50,613 nucleotides of DNA from an uncultured Acetatifactor sp. (GCA_910589035.1 CAJUSI010000037.1:1-50613); one strand, 5' to 3'; numbered from the stretch's first letter, positions 7,897 to 16,932 are shown. Numbers and translations: made by a program. The notes: generated from the letters alone by a model not told the origin.

Positions 7897-8448
7897 ATGA
7901 GAAAAATTGCGGTTTTTTTGGCGGAGGGCTATGAGGAAATTGAGGCGCTGACGGTCGTGGATATCTGCCGCAGAGTAGGGCTGGAGGTCGATATGGTGTC
8001 TGTGGCCGGTGATAAGCAGGTAAAAGGCTCTCATGGGATAAGCGTGCAGGCAGATACCGTGCTTTCCCGGGTGAATTTTGCAGAGTATGATATGCTGGTA
8101 CTTCCCGGGGGGATGCCCGGGACTAAAAATCTGGAAGCCAATGAGGAGCTGATGCGCCAGGTGGATGCTTTTCATGCGGCAGGGAAATATATTGCCGCTA
8201 TTTGCGCGGCTCCCAGTATCTTTGGGCACAGGGGAATACTGAAGGGCAGGAAGGCCTGCAGCTATCCGGGCTTTGAGAGCCATCTGGAGGGAGCGGAGGT
8301 GACTTCCGGACCGGTGGAGGTCTCGGGTCATGTGATTACCTCCAGGGGCATGGGCACTGCCATCGACTTTGCGCTGGCTATAGTGAAGATTTTCTTCGGA
8401 CCGGAAAAGTCGGAGGAACTGGCGAAGTCTGTAGTGTATATAAAATAA
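7897..8448 (+). CDS. DJ-1/PfpI (YajL/ThiJ) family protein
   Basis: A 183-residue flavodoxin-like protein of the DJ-1 superfamily, probably a protein/nucleotide deglycase or glyoxalase-like stress enzyme in the cytoplasm. It shows FLAEGYEEIEAL with the conserved Glu near residue 15, VLPGGMPG near residue 70, and the nucleophile elbow AAICAAPSIFG with Cys103. The ATG at 7897 is preceded by GAGG; a TTG start 7 codons earlier is possible but weaker. It has its own promoter and a 344-base repeat-bearing gap follows, so it is likely monocistronic. The exact substrate is not determinable here. Confidence 0.9.
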   Translation: MRKIAVFLAEGYEEIEALTVVDICRRVGLEVDMVSVAGDKQVKGSHGISVQADTVLSRVNFAEYDMLVLPGGMPGTKNLEANEELMRQVDAFHAAGKYIAAICAAPSIFGHRGILKGRKACSYPGFESHLEGAEVTSGPVEVSGHVITSRGMGTAIDFALAIVKIFFGPEKSEELAKSVVYIK

Positions 8449-8491
8449 AACGGAAAGACACGTATTTAACGACTATATTCAGAATTTTGTA

Positions 8492-8702
8492 CAAAAATTT
8501 TGTATTGTCCAGGTTCAGAACAGGGCAGGAAGTGACCTTTTGCGCAAAAATTTCGTATGGCCCAGGTTAGAGACCTGGCAATGAAATCCTGTATATTCCG
8601 GAAAGAGTCTGCTTTCGTGGATAAACATAACTTCCTGGAAAAGGCAGGTATTCTGAAAAGTGTGTATTTCAGTTTGCACAGGTCCAGAATAGGGCAGAAA
8701 GC
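8492..8702 (+). repeat. diverged direct repeats in an intergenic stretch
   Basis: The 344-base gap 8449-8792 has no gene. CAAAAATTTTGTATTGTCC (from 8492) recurs as CAAAAATTTCGTATGGCCC (from 8545), each followed by CAGGTT. CAGGTTCAGAACAGGGCAG at 8510 recurs as CAGGTCCAGAATAGGGCAG at 8679. These look like decayed copies of one module about 50 bases long. Confidence 0.55.
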
Positions 8703-8792
8703 GGACGTCACCTTTCTCTACAAAGCACAAGATCGAGTGCAGAAAATAAAATTTTCAACCCAATAGATATATAGAGGAAAGGATTGTATATT

Positions 8793-10082
8793 ATGAAGGA
8801 ATATCAGAAATGCGCCGAAGAAATGCTGGAATTTATCAGAAAGAGTCCCACAGCCTTTCATGCGGTTGCAAATATCAAAACAGAATTGGAAAACAGCGGA
8901 TTTGCGGAAGTGAAGGAGACCGAAAGCTGGGAGCTGGAGAGCGGGAAGGATTATTATGTGACGAGAAACGATTCCTCCCTGATCGCGTTTCGGATTCCGG
9001 AATTGACCGAACCGGTCGGCTTTCATATTGCGGCATCTCACAGCGACTCTCCAGGATTTAAGGTCAAGGAATCTCCGGAGATGGCCGTGGAGGGGGCCTA
9101 TCTGAAGCTGAATACGGAGAAGTACGGGGGAATGATTCTTTCCACCTGGCTGGACAGGCCATTGTCCGTGGCCGGGAGAATCGCGGTGCAGGAAGAGAAC
9201 AGGATTTCGACCAGACTGGTCAATATACAGGAAGACCTGCTGGTAATCCCCAATCTGGCGATTCACATGAACAGTGATGCCAACAAGGGAATGGAATACA
9301 AAGCGCAGGTGGATATGCTGCCCCTCTATGCGGACTGCGAAGACGGGGAAACAGAGGGAATGCTGATGGGACGGATTGCACAGGCTGCCGGAGTCAGTCC
9401 CGAGGATATTCTGGGGCATGATCTTTTCCTTTATACAAGGCAGGAGGGGAGGATCTTTGGAGAGAAGGGGGAATTTATGCTTTCTCCCAGACTGGATGAT
9501 CTGGAGTGCGTCTATACCTCAGTCAGAGGATTCCTGGAGAGCAGGCCGGAGAAATATATGAATGTCTGTGCGGTATTTGACAATGAAGAGGTGGGAAGCG
9601 GAACAAAGCAGGGGGCGAATTCCACATTTCTGGAAGATGTCCTGTGGAGAATATGCGAGAGCCTGGAATATGGCCGCAGTGATTTCCTGCGGATGATTGC
9701 CGGAAGCTTTCTGATTTCCGCGGACAATGCCCATGCGGTGCATCCCAACCATCCGGAGAAGGCCGATCCCACCAACAGGCCCTATCTGAACCGGGGGATT
9801 GTCATCAAATTCCACGGCAGCCAGAAATATGCCACGGACGCCCTGTCAGCGGCGGAAATGAAGCGGATCTGCCGGGAAGCGGACGTTCCCTTCCAGACCT
9901 ATGCCAACCATTCGGATATTGCGGGGGGATCTACGCTGGGCAATATTTCCACGTCTCATGTGTCCGTTTCCAGCGTGGATATAGGTATTCCACAGCTGGC
10001 CATGCATTCCGCGGTGGAAACTGCCGGGGTGAAGGATGTGAAATACGCCCTTGACGCTTTCCGCGTCTTTTTCGGCGCCTGA
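8793..10082 (+). CDS. M18-family aminopeptidase
   Basis: A 429-residue di-zinc metallo-aminopeptidase of the M18 family (usual length about 430-480), cytoplasmic, trimming acidic or neutral N-terminal residues from peptides. Metal and catalytic blocks appear in order: ASHSDSPGFKVK (first His and Asp), FDNEEVGSGTKQGA (the Glu pair), ISADNAHAVHPNHPEK, and the C-terminal HSDIAGGSTLGNI with the last metal ligand. The ATG at 8793 follows GAGGAAAGG; a TTG three codons earlier is less likely. A dispersed palindromic element follows the gene. Confidence 0.93.
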   Translation: MKEYQKCAEEMLEFIRKSPTAFHAVANIKTELENSGFAEVKETESWELESGKDYYVTRNDSSLIAFRIPELTEPVGFHIAASHSDSPGFKVKESPEMAVEGAYLKLNTEKYGGMILSTWLDRPLSVAGRIAVQEENRISTRLVNIQEDLLVIPNLAIHMNSDANKGMEYKAQVDMLPLYADCEDGETEGMLMGRIAQAAGVSPEDILGHDLFLYTRQEGRIFGEKGEFMLSPRLDDLECVYTSVRGFLESRPEKYMNVCAVFDNEEVGSGTKQGANSTFLEDVLWRICESLEYGRSDFLRMIAGSFLISADNAHAVHPNHPEKADPTNRPYLNRGIVIKFHGSQKYATDALSAAEMKRICREADVPFQTYANHSDIAGGSTLGNISTSHVSVSSVDIGIPQLAMHSAVETAGVKDVKYALDAFRVFFGA

Positions 10083-10096
10083 ACTGTAAAGCCGGG

Positions 10097-10250
10097 GCTG
10101 CCGGAAAATGCTGTCAGCAAACAATACGGGCTGTGGCTTCAACATGTCATGGCATATATTGTGTGAGGGCAGTCATTTCCCGGCAGCCTTCTGACCTTAT
10201 AGCCGCCCGGCGCCGATGCAATGCATGTGTTGGATAAATACTTATTCCGG
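10097..10250. repeat. dispersed palindromic repeat element, copy A
   Basis: It starts GCTGCCGGAAAATG and its first half closes with CATTTCCCGGCAGCC, giving an outer inverted repeat of about 100 bases. The core TATATTGTGTGAGG and the order of blocks match copy B at 28008-28142, as does a tail ending TTATTCCGG versus TTATTTACCCGG. It lies between converging genes (M18 peptidase and the minus-strand lipoprotein), where it may also act as a terminator. Confidence 0.6.
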
Positions 10251-10307
10251 CCTGTCCGTTCGGATTAGAGCTGCAGGATGCATGCTTTGCTGCCGATTTG
10301 TGTTGTT

Positions 10308-10862
10308 TCAGGGCGCCTGCTTGTGTTCTGCACTGAAATTGACAAAGAAGATATCTCCGTAGCTTTCATCCTCGAAGTATTCCTGATAGACAATGGAGAA
10401 CTCCGTTTCACCCTCAGGCACCTCATAGACCAGAAGCCCGGTGCGGCTTTCGGCCTTTTCCAGATCATACTGATTGGGCAGCACATCTCTGCCCAGGCTC
10501 TCACCCTCCTGCAGATAGAATGTGACAGGCCAATCGCGGGCATCTTCCGCGTCGGAATTCCACTGAACCTGAAAATCCGTATCATACATGGTGATACCCT
10601 CGTCAAAAATATTGTGGACGGTTATTTCCGCTACAAGCAGTTCATAGCCGTCTGCTGCCGTATATCCCTCAAACTCCCCGCACAGACAGGCGCTGTCTAC
10701 CCTGTAATCGAAAAAGCTGCTGCGAAGTGTATCTCCCATCTGCCCTTCTGCAAATCCCTTATCATTGGCATAGATTACCGTCTCCTTGTCCACAGAGCCG
10801 CAGGCCGTCAGCAAAAGGGCCGCTACGGCGCCCGCAAACAAAGATGTAATTTTTTTGATCAT
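10308..10862 (-). CDS. small lipoprotein, DUF4352-like
   Basis: A 184-residue predicted lipoprotein. A basic start and hydrophobic stretch end in the lipobox LLLTAC (Cys21), so it should be exported and lipid-anchored on the outer membrane face. The rest is an immunoglobulin-like beta domain: GYELLVAEITVHNIFDEG followed by a second strand pair (FSIVYQEYFEDESYGDIFF) resembles DUF4352-type extracellular domains. The start at 10862 follows AGGAATCAGGCGGA; a longer frame upstream is not supported. A promoter is visible at 10940-10968. Function unknown. Confidence 0.75.
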   Translation of the reverse strand: MIKKITSLFAGAVAALLLTACGSVDKETVIYANDKGFAEGQMGDTLRSSFFDYRVDSACLCGEFEGYTAADGYELLVAEITVHNIFDEGITMYDTDFQVQWNSDAEDARDWPVTFYLQEGESLGRDVLPNQYDLEKAESRTGLLVYEVPEGETEFSIVYQEYFEDESYGDIFFVNFSAEHKQAP

Positions 10863-10939
10863 TCCGCCTGATTCCTTTCTGGATTTTGTCCCTTTCAGCC
10901 AGCAGTCCCGCAGGAAACGGGCTTCTGCCTGTTCAGAAT

Positions 10940-10968
10940 ATCTTAGCATACGGCATCCAAAGTGGCAA
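10940..10968 (-). promoter_or_regulatory. promoter of the DUF4352-like lipoprotein
   Basis: On the minus strand TTGCCA (10968-10963), 17-bp spacer, TAAGAT (10945-10940), about 78 bases before the start codon. Confidence 0.55.
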
Positions 10969-11179
10969 TTTATAATTAGATAGAAATTGACGGCAAAAGG
11001 GGGAGGAAAATTGGGCAATTTGTGATGCGGGGGGAACAAACCGGGGAGTAAATCAGGAAATCGACACCGGAAATAAGCCGGGAAGTAATCTGGAAATCAT
11101 CCGGAAAAAATTATGGCATAAACCAGGAAACAGATCAGAACATAAACCAATATGAGACAATAAGGAAAAGCTTAATATT

Positions 11180-11208
11180 TTGACAGGCGGCTGTAAGGAC
11201 AGTATTAG
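11180..11208 (+). promoter_or_regulatory. candidate promoter of the solute-binding lipoprotein
   Basis: TTGACA (11180-11185), 17-bp spacer, TATTAG (11203-11208). The -35 box is perfect; the -10 box is weaker. Confidence 0.45.
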
Positions 11209-11422
11209 GAAAAAGTTAGGATATTCGGAGAACGATAATGAGTATAATTGGCTGAGACGGCAGGGAACAGGGGAAACGGTTATTGAGGGGACGCATAGAC
11301 ATGGGGGAAATAAAGAAGTATGGAAGACACAAAGATACAGGAAAGATAAAAAAGCAGGGAAGATATAAGGATGAGGGGGAAATAGAAAATTGCATGGAGG
11401 AAACGGAAGGGAGGAAATAAAA

Positions 11423-13636
11423 ATGCGGCATAAAAATTTCACTGTGAGTGTGCTGTGCCTGGCACTCATATCGGGCGTACTCGGCGGATGCGGGAAAAAG
11501 GAAGGAGAGAACGGCGCGGAGAATGGCTCCGGGGAAGGAGCCAGGGGAAGGTATGTGGAAACACAGGTGGATTTACCCGAACAATTGGACGGATGGAATA
11601 TCCGGCAGATTTTCGCTGCGGAGGACAGGATACATCTGCTGGCAATGAAGCAGGAGTCCGGGAAGGCAATCCTGAAGGAATGGGAGCAGCAGGAAGACAT
11701 ATTTGCGGATGTGACACAGGGCTGGCTGGCGGGTGTGGAGCTGCCGGGCGATGGGAGCGTAATGAATCTGCAGCTGCAGCAGGCGGCGGACGGTACACAA
11801 TATCTTCTTGCGGACTATAAGACAGGGGATGAGACGGAATACAAATCCCATCTATGGAAGGGAAACGGCGATACCCTGCAGGAGATTACCCCGCAGAAAT
11901 GGACTGTTCCCAATGAAGAGTGGGGCGGGTATGAGAGCGTTTTGGGGATCGCGGTTCTGGATGATAAGACCCTGGCGGCTGTTTCCGGTCTTTCCCTGGA
12001 CAGATTGGACGGCAATGACGGTAGCATACAGGAAAGCGAATCCGTATACAATGTTTATGACGGTATTGTCACAAATGGAGAAAGTATTTTTCTGGGCTCT
12101 GCCAGAGGGAACGGTTCCTCCGGGTTCGAGATAGAAAGACGCCGGGACGGCCAATCACAGACGCTCGTCCTACAGAAAAACGGCATGGGGGCATCTTACT
12201 GCGCTTTAAAGGACGGAACCGTGATTGTGGCGGGAGCGGACGGTATTTTCCGCGGAACGGAAGACCGGGATGGGAAGGAAGGTGCTTCCTGGGAAAAGCT
12301 GGCGGACGGGACGGAGACGGATTTCGCCCTGACCCAGTGCTGGTGCACCGGCCTGGCAGCGTTGGAGGATGGAAGGATATATGCATTGTTTCAGGAATCC
12401 GGCGGCGGTGCGAAATTGAACAAATATGAATATGATCCGGAAGCGGTTATCGCTGTGACGGAAAACCTGAAGCTGTATACGGTTTTCGGCAACAGCCTTC
12501 TGGAGCAGGCGGCCGCCATGTACCACAGGGAACACCCCTGGGTGATGATAACGATCCAGTCTGTTTATCCCATGTATTATTATGAGGAGACGGATTACAA
12601 TGCGGTCTATCAGGAATTAAATACCCTGCTCATGAGCGGCGATGCGCCGGATATCCTGGTGATGGACCATCTGAACATGGATTCCTACGCGGAGAAAGGG
12701 CTGTTGGAGGATATCGACGATGTGGTGGGGGCAATGGAGGAGAAAGGGGAACTACTTTCCAATATTACAGGAGCGTATGTGAGGGAGGACGGACACAGAT
12801 ATGCGGTTCCTCTGCAGTTTGGCTTTACCATGGCAGTGGGAAGGGAAATCACTGCGGGAGATATGGATTCCATGGAGAACCTGGCAGGGTTTCTGGGAAA
12901 ACAGGATTACAGCTACCTGGGGGCGCACACTGTAAGCGAGCTGGTGGATAAATTCTATCCCTATTTCTGCGGTGAAATAGTAAATGACGGGCAGCTGGAC
13001 AGAGAAGCACTTGGAAAATATCTGGAATATCTGAAGGAGATCGGAGATAACTGCGGTATACTGCCCTCCCGCGGCAGAGATGAGAAATGTCTGAATATCT
13101 GGGATCTGGCATCCGAGGCAAAGCTTTCCCTTACGGAGGTGACAGGCTTCAGAGACAGCATGCTGTCCATGTCAATAAGGGACTATATACAGGGAGAATC
13201 TGCCGCATTCGAAAGCAGCTTTATTCCTTCTCTGCAGACGGGAATCTGTACGAAGAGCGCCTATAAAGAGACGGCGAAGGATTTCCTGAGATTTGCACTT
13301 TCCGAGACGGTACAGGATACGGACTATTATAAGGGATTTCCGGTCAATGCTGCTTCTCTGGAAAAGCAGGCGTGTGAGGACCGTTCCGACGCGGAGGCGG
13401 AGACGGATATAGAGGCAGGAGGATCCCATGTGGAGTTCCGGATTTTGGATTTTTCCCGGGAGACAGCGGAACAGATTACAGCCATGTGCAAAAGTCTGGA
13501 CAGACCGGTGGGAGAGGATGGCAAAATCAGGGAGGTACTGACGGAAGCGCTGGAGGGATACCTGACAGGGGGACAGTCCGGGGAAAGGACGGTGCAGAGG
13601 ATAGAAGACGGATTGAAGATGTACCTGGCGGAGTAG
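11423..13636 (+). CDS. extracellular solute-binding lipoprotein with an N-terminal beta-rich domain
   Basis: A 737-residue lipoprotein (lipobox LGGC, Cys23), displayed outside the cell. Residues about 45-340 are rich in short beta segments with repeated D/G turns, suggestive of a propeller-like sensor domain. From about residue 345 (NLKLYTVFGNSLLEQAAAMY) it becomes a family-1 ABC solute-binding domain: TLLMSGDAPDILVMDHLNMD and EKGLLEDIDDVV are characteristic. No permease or ATPase gene is adjacent, so the binding protein is an orphan; it may serve a distant transporter or act as a receptor. The hybrid kinase downstream (14277) with an extracellular domain is a possible partner, which is inference. 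The start follows GGAAGGGAGGAAAT. Confidence 0.8.
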   Translation: MRHKNFTVSVLCLALISGVLGGCGKKEGENGAENGSGEGARGRYVETQVDLPEQLDGWNIRQIFAAEDRIHLLAMKQESGKAILKEWEQQEDIFADVTQGWLAGVELPGDGSVMNLQLQQAADGTQYLLADYKTGDETEYKSHLWKGNGDTLQEITPQKWTVPNEEWGGYESVLGIAVLDDKTLAAVSGLSLDRLDGNDGSIQESESVYNVYDGIVTNGESIFLGSARGNGSSGFEIERRRDGQSQTLVLQKNGMGASYCALKDGTVIVAGADGIFRGTEDRDGKEGASWEKLADGTETDFALTQCWCTGLAALEDGRIYALFQESGGGAKLNKYEYDPEAVIAVTENLKLYTVFGNSLLEQAAAMYHREHPWVMITIQSVYPMYYYEETDYNAVYQELNTLLMSGDAPDILVMDHLNMDSYAEKGLLEDIDDVVGAMEEKGELLSNITGAYVREDGHRYAVPLQFGFTMAVGREITAGDMDSMENLAGFLGKQDYSYLGAHTVSELVDKFYPYFCGEIVNDGQLDREALGKYLEYLKEIGDNCGILPSRGRDEKCLNIWDLASEAKLSLTEVTGFRDSMLSMSIRDYIQGESAAFESSFIPSLQTGICTKSAYKETAKDFLRFALSETVQDTDYYKGFPVNAASLEKQACEDRSDAEAETDIEAGGSHVEFRILDFSRETAEQITAMCKSLDRPVGEDGKIREVLTEALEGYLTGGQSGERTVQRIEDGLKMYLAE

Positions 13637-13695
13637 CTGCGAGAGAACCTTTCGCCATGTTCTTACGAAAATTACCGCCAAAGAGAAAAAAACAG

Positions 13696-13724
13696 TTGAC
13701 TTTTTACCCATATAATGCTAGTAT
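13696..13724 (+). promoter_or_regulatory. promoter of tRNA-Leu(AAG)
   Basis: TTGACT (13696-13701), 17-bp spacer, TAGTAT (13719-13724), ending 20 bases before the tRNA. A further TATAAT lies inside the spacer. Confidence 0.7.
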
Positions 13725-13744
13725 AACACTTGTGCATGAGGAAT

Positions 13745-13828
13745 GCGGAAGTGTCGGAACTGGCAGACGAGCAAGACTAAGGATCTTGTGGCAGCAATGT
13801 CGTGTGGGTTCAAGTCCCATCTTCCGCA
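13745..13828 (+). tRNA. tRNA-Leu (anticodon AAG)
   Basis: An 84-base class II tRNA: acceptor GCGGAAG pairs CTTCCGC, anticodon stem CAAGA/TCTTG with loop CTAAGGA (A34-A35-G36), long variable arm, T-arm TGGGTTCAAGTCCCA. No encoded CCA. Position 34 is adenine, so it would need deamination to inosine to read CUC; most bacteria use GAG here. The acceptor sequence differs from tRNA-Leu(UAG) at 6929 by two bases. Confidence 0.95.
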
Positions 13829-13832
13829 GTTT

Positions 13833-13877
13833 ACGGCGTGAAATGGAACTTTAACGGTTCACATTTCGCGCCGTTTT
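13833..13877 (+). terminator. first terminator after tRNA-Leu(AAG)
   Basis: ACGGCGTGAAATG (13833-13845) pairs with CATTTCGCGCCGT (13862-13874) with one G-U, followed by TTTCTG. Confidence 0.75.
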
Positions 13878-13893
13878 CTGTAGAAACAAAGGA

Positions 13894-13948
13894 GAGCCGC
13901 AAATCCGGTGATTTTCCGGTAAAATCAAGGGTTTGCGGCTCTTAATTT
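13894..13948 (+). terminator. tRNA-linked hairpin terminator, copy B
   Basis: GAGCCGCAAATCC (13894-13906) pairs with GGGTTTGCGGCTC (13929-13941), with inner GATTTT/AAAATC. Sequence is nearly identical to copy A at 7022. It follows a complete terminator, so here it is a second, backup hairpin. Confidence 0.8.
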
Positions 13949-14065
13949 GCCTTATCATTCAGAATTACTCAGGCCGGTAGCTCTTTTGACTATACTTGAC
14001 GGTAAAAGCGGAAACCGTTTCAGGTTTGCTCAGGTTTGATTTTATTGTCCTGTTGATTCTTCCTC

Positions 14066-14094
14066 TTGCTGTTTCACCGAAACACTGCTATAAT
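14066..14094 (+). promoter_or_regulatory. promoter of the hybrid histidine kinase
   Basis: TTGCTG (14066-14071), 17-bp spacer, TATAAT (14089-14094). The start site would fall at the head of two tandem hairpins in the 5' leader. Confidence 0.65.
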
Positions 14095-14101
14095 AGGATT
14101 T

Positions 14102-14178
14102 GGATTCTATAATGGATCTAAATAATAGAATCCTGCTTTGGATTCTGTTATGGGATTTAAATAATAGAATCCTGTTTT
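14102..14178 (+). repeat. two tandem 38-39-bp hairpin repeats in the kinase leader
   Basis: GGATTCTATAATGG starts unit 1 at 14102 and GGATTCTGTTATGG starts unit 2 at 14140; both end with AATAGAATCCTG. Within each, GGATTCT pairs with AGAATCC (9 perfect pairs in unit 1). A fragment of a third unit (GGGTTCTTTTG) follows at 14179. They would form consecutive stem-loops in the mRNA leader or palindromic operator sites in DNA. Confidence 0.7.
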
Positions 14179-14276
14179 GGGTTCTTTTGACAGAAATAAT
14201 TTTATTAACAGAGCGGGGACATGCTCCTATGTACGGATGTGAGGAGGTACCCGCACAGGAAAAGGAATTACATAAA

Positions 14277-16880
14277 ATGAAGAAAAACAAAAAGACAGAC
14301 AAATCCATTCGCTTTCTGAGAATCAGCCTTTTAGGAGTATCTATTCTTATTGTTGGGTTGTTTGGTTTATTATCTATATTGATGAACAGAAAGAGCTCGA
14401 AAACCATCGAAGAGGTGGGCGGGCTTTACATGAACAGTATGAATGAGCAGATTGCCCTGCACTACGAGACGGTGGTAAGTCTGCGCCTTTCCCAGGTGAG
14501 AGCCATAGCTGAAAACGTTTATCCTGACAGGACAGACAGAACAGAGGTGTTTGAGGAGCTGGAATATAGGGCGAAGGCCAGGGAAATGGAATATCTGGCG
14601 CTTTATTCCGATGACGGTGAAGCGGTTGTAATATATGGCGATCCGGTGGAGCTGCTTGATCCTGAGCCGTTTCTGGATAGTCTTAAGGAAGAGGAGCGTA
14701 AGCTTGCAGTGGCGAAAAACGAGAAGGGAAACGGGCTTGTGCTGCTGGGGGTTCCCTTCCAATATGAAATGGAAGACGGTTTCTGCGGTTCTTCTCTGGT
14801 GGGCGGTTTTTCTGTGGAATACATGATCGATACTCTTTTTCTGGATGAGGAAGATACTCTGGTAAATTCCTATATTATCCGCCGGGACGGCAGTTATGTT
14901 TTTCGCGGAACCATGGAGCAGGAGAATTATTTCGAAAGCATCCATGATGTTTTTGGCGGGCAGAAGGACGGAGAAGAGGATCAGTATATTGAAAATCTGA
15001 AAAAGGCCATGGACTCCGGAGAAAACTATTTTGATGTGCTGGAGGGGGAGACCTCCCGCAGCCATATATACTGCACCAGCCTTCCCTACAGTGAGTGGTA
15101 TCTGGTGACGGTTCTGCCCTTCGACTCGCTGGACACCCTGATTTCCGATATGGGCCGCGACTGGGCGATCATGGTATATATTGTCTGCGGGATTATTCTG
15201 GTGCTGCTGGTGCTGATTTTTACCAAGAGTCTCCGCATAGCCAAAAACCAGATGGAGGCGCTGGAGGAGGCGATACGGGAGGCGAGCCTGGAAAAGGCCG
15301 CGGCCGAGAAGGCGCGCAAGGAGGCAGAACACGCCAACAAGGCCAAGAGCGAGTTCCTGTCCAACATGAGCCATGATATCCGCACGCCCATGAACGCCAT
15401 AGTGGGTATGACAACCATAGCCATAGCCAATATGGATAACCAGGAGCAGATACAGAACTGCCTGAAGAAGATCGCGCTGTCCAGCAAGCATCTGCTGGGG
15501 CTTATCAATGACATACTGGATATGTCGAAGATTGAAAGCGGGAAGATGACGCTCAATGTGGACCAGATTTCTCTCAGGGAGGTTATGGACAGCATTGTGA
15601 GCATTGTGCAGCCGCAGATCAAGGCAAAGGATCAGCAGTTCAATATCTTTATTCACGATATTTCAGTTGAAAACGTGTGCTGCGACAGTGTCAGGCTGAA
15701 CCAGATTCTGATTAATCTCCTCGGCAACGCCGTTAAGTTTACGCCGGAGAAGGGGGCTATCGACGTGTCTTTGCATGAGACGGAATCGCCCAGGGGTGAG
15801 GATTATATAAGGATCTGTCTGGTAGTGAAGGATAACGGCATCGGCATGTCCAAAGAGTACCAGAAGGTCATTTTCGATTCCTTCAGCAGGGAAGATACGG
15901 CGCGCGTCCAGAAAACGGAAGGATCCGGCCTGGGGATGGCCATTACGAAATATATCGTGGATGCCATGGGCGGTACCATTGAGGTGGAGAGTGAGCTGGG
16001 CAGGGGAAGCGAATTCCGCGTTGTTCTGGATCTGATGAAGGCACAGGTGCAGGAGGCGGATATGGTACTGCCCAGCTGGAATATGCTGGTGGTGGATGAT
16101 GATGAACAGCTCTGCCAGAGTGCGGTGGATGCGCTGAAGTCCATCGGTGTCGTGCCGGATTGGTGCCTGAATGCGGCGGAAGCCATGGCGAAGGTGGAAG
16201 AGCGCCACAAACGGCATGATGATTATCAGATCATTCTGCTGGACTGGAAAATGCCGGATATGGATGGAATCACTGCTGCCCGCAGGATCCGGGAGAGATA
16301 CGGTGATGATATTCCCATCCTCCTTATCTCTGCCTACGACTGGAGTGAAATTGAGGATGAGGCAAGAGAGGCGGGGATCGCAGGCTTTATCTCCAAGCCT
16401 CTGTTCAAATCCACACTGTATTATGGCCTCCAGTCCTATGTGGGCAGCGGGGCGGAGGATTCTGAGACGAAGCCCTCCCCTGAGGAAAGCGAGCTGAATT
16501 TTGAAGGAAAGAAAATTCTCCTTGCGGAGGATAATGATATCAACTGGGAGATCGCATATGAACTGCTCTCTTCGTTGGGAATGGAACTGGAGTGGGCGCA
16601 AAACGGACAGATCTGCGTGGACAAGTTCAGGCAGTCCCCCCTGCATTATTATGATGCCATTCTTATGGATGTCAGAATGCCCGTCATGAATGGCTATCAG
16701 GCCACGGAAGCTATCCGTGCTCTGGAACGGGAGGATGCGGATATTGCGATTATCGCCATGACGGCGGATGCTTTTTCCGAGGATGTGGAGAAATGCCTGA
16801 AAGCAGGTATGAATGCACATGTGGCGAAGCCGGTGGACGTGCGGGAGGTGTGCCGCCAGCTGACGAAATACATGCATTGA
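14277..16880 (+). CDS. hybrid sensor histidine kinase with two receiver domains
   Basis: An 867-residue membrane sensor. A first membrane helix (about residues 14-38) is followed by an extracytoplasmic Cache-like domain (about 40-290), a second helix (about 296-320, MVYIVCGIILVLLVLIF), and a charged coiled coil. HisKA carries the phosphoacceptor in SNMSHDIRTPMNA (His366). The ATPase domain shows the N box ILINLLGNAVKFTPE, DNGIGM and GSGLGMAI. Two receiver domains follow, with Asp656 (LLDWKMPDMDG) and Asp798 (LMDVRMPVMNG). There is no HPt domain, so phosphate must pass to a separate carrier or end on the receivers. The start chosen has AGGAAAAGG upstream; an ATG at 14229 is possible. No cognate regulator is adjacent. 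Confidence 0.92.
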   Translation: MKKNKKTDKSIRFLRISLLGVSILIVGLFGLLSILMNRKSSKTIEEVGGLYMNSMNEQIALHYETVVSLRLSQVRAIAENVYPDRTDRTEVFEELEYRAKAREMEYLALYSDDGEAVVIYGDPVELLDPEPFLDSLKEEERKLAVAKNEKGNGLVLLGVPFQYEMEDGFCGSSLVGGFSVEYMIDTLFLDEEDTLVNSYIIRRDGSYVFRGTMEQENYFESIHDVFGGQKDGEEDQYIENLKKAMDSGENYFDVLEGETSRSHIYCTSLPYSEWYLVTVLPFDSLDTLISDMGRDWAIMVYIVCGIILVLLVLIFTKSLRIAKNQMEALEEAIREASLEKAAAEKARKEAEHANKAKSEFLSNMSHDIRTPMNAIVGMTTIAIANMDNQEQIQNCLKKIALSSKHLLGLINDILDMSKIESGKMTLNVDQISLREVMDSIVSIVQPQIKAKDQQFNIFIHDISVENVCCDSVRLNQILINLLGNAVKFTPEKGAIDVSLHETESPRGEDYIRICLVVKDNGIGMSKEYQKVIFDSFSREDTARVQKTEGSGLGMAITKYIVDAMGGTIEVESELGRGSEFRVVLDLMKAQVQEADMVLPSWNMLVVDDDEQLCQSAVDALKSIGVVPDWCLNAAEAMAKVEERHKRHDDYQIILLDWKMPDMDGITAARRIRERYGDDIPILLISAYDWSEIEDEAREAGIAGFISKPLFKSTLYYGLQSYVGSGAEDSETKPSPEESELNFEGKKILLAEDNDINWEIAYELLSSLGMELEWAQNGQICVDKFRQSPLHYYDAILMDVRMPVMNGYQATEAIRALEREDADIAIIAMTADAFSEDVEKCLKAGMNAHVAKPVDVREVCRQLTKYMH

Positions 16881-16932
16881 CGCTTTCCAGCCGGCTATCC
16901 CAGCCGGCTGGCAGGGATACTGATCAGGTGCT

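Larger units (their letters stand above)
10863..11422. other. 560-base divergent intergenic region
   Basis: Besides the two promoters listed separately, bases 11040-11170 consist of loosely repeated GGAAAT/CCGGAAA/AACCAGGAAA words without a clear period. No coding frame with a plausible ribosome site is seen. The plus-strand leader from the promoter at 11180 to the start codon at 11423 is about 210 bases long. Confidence 0.5.

Noticed and set aside
14370..15656. 428-codon minus-strand frame
   Set aside because: It is antisense to the well-supported hybrid histidine kinase and shows only His/Gln-rich shadow composition.
15663..16877. 404-codon minus-strand frame
   Set aside because: Antisense to the receiver domains of the same kinase; composition typical of a shadow frame.
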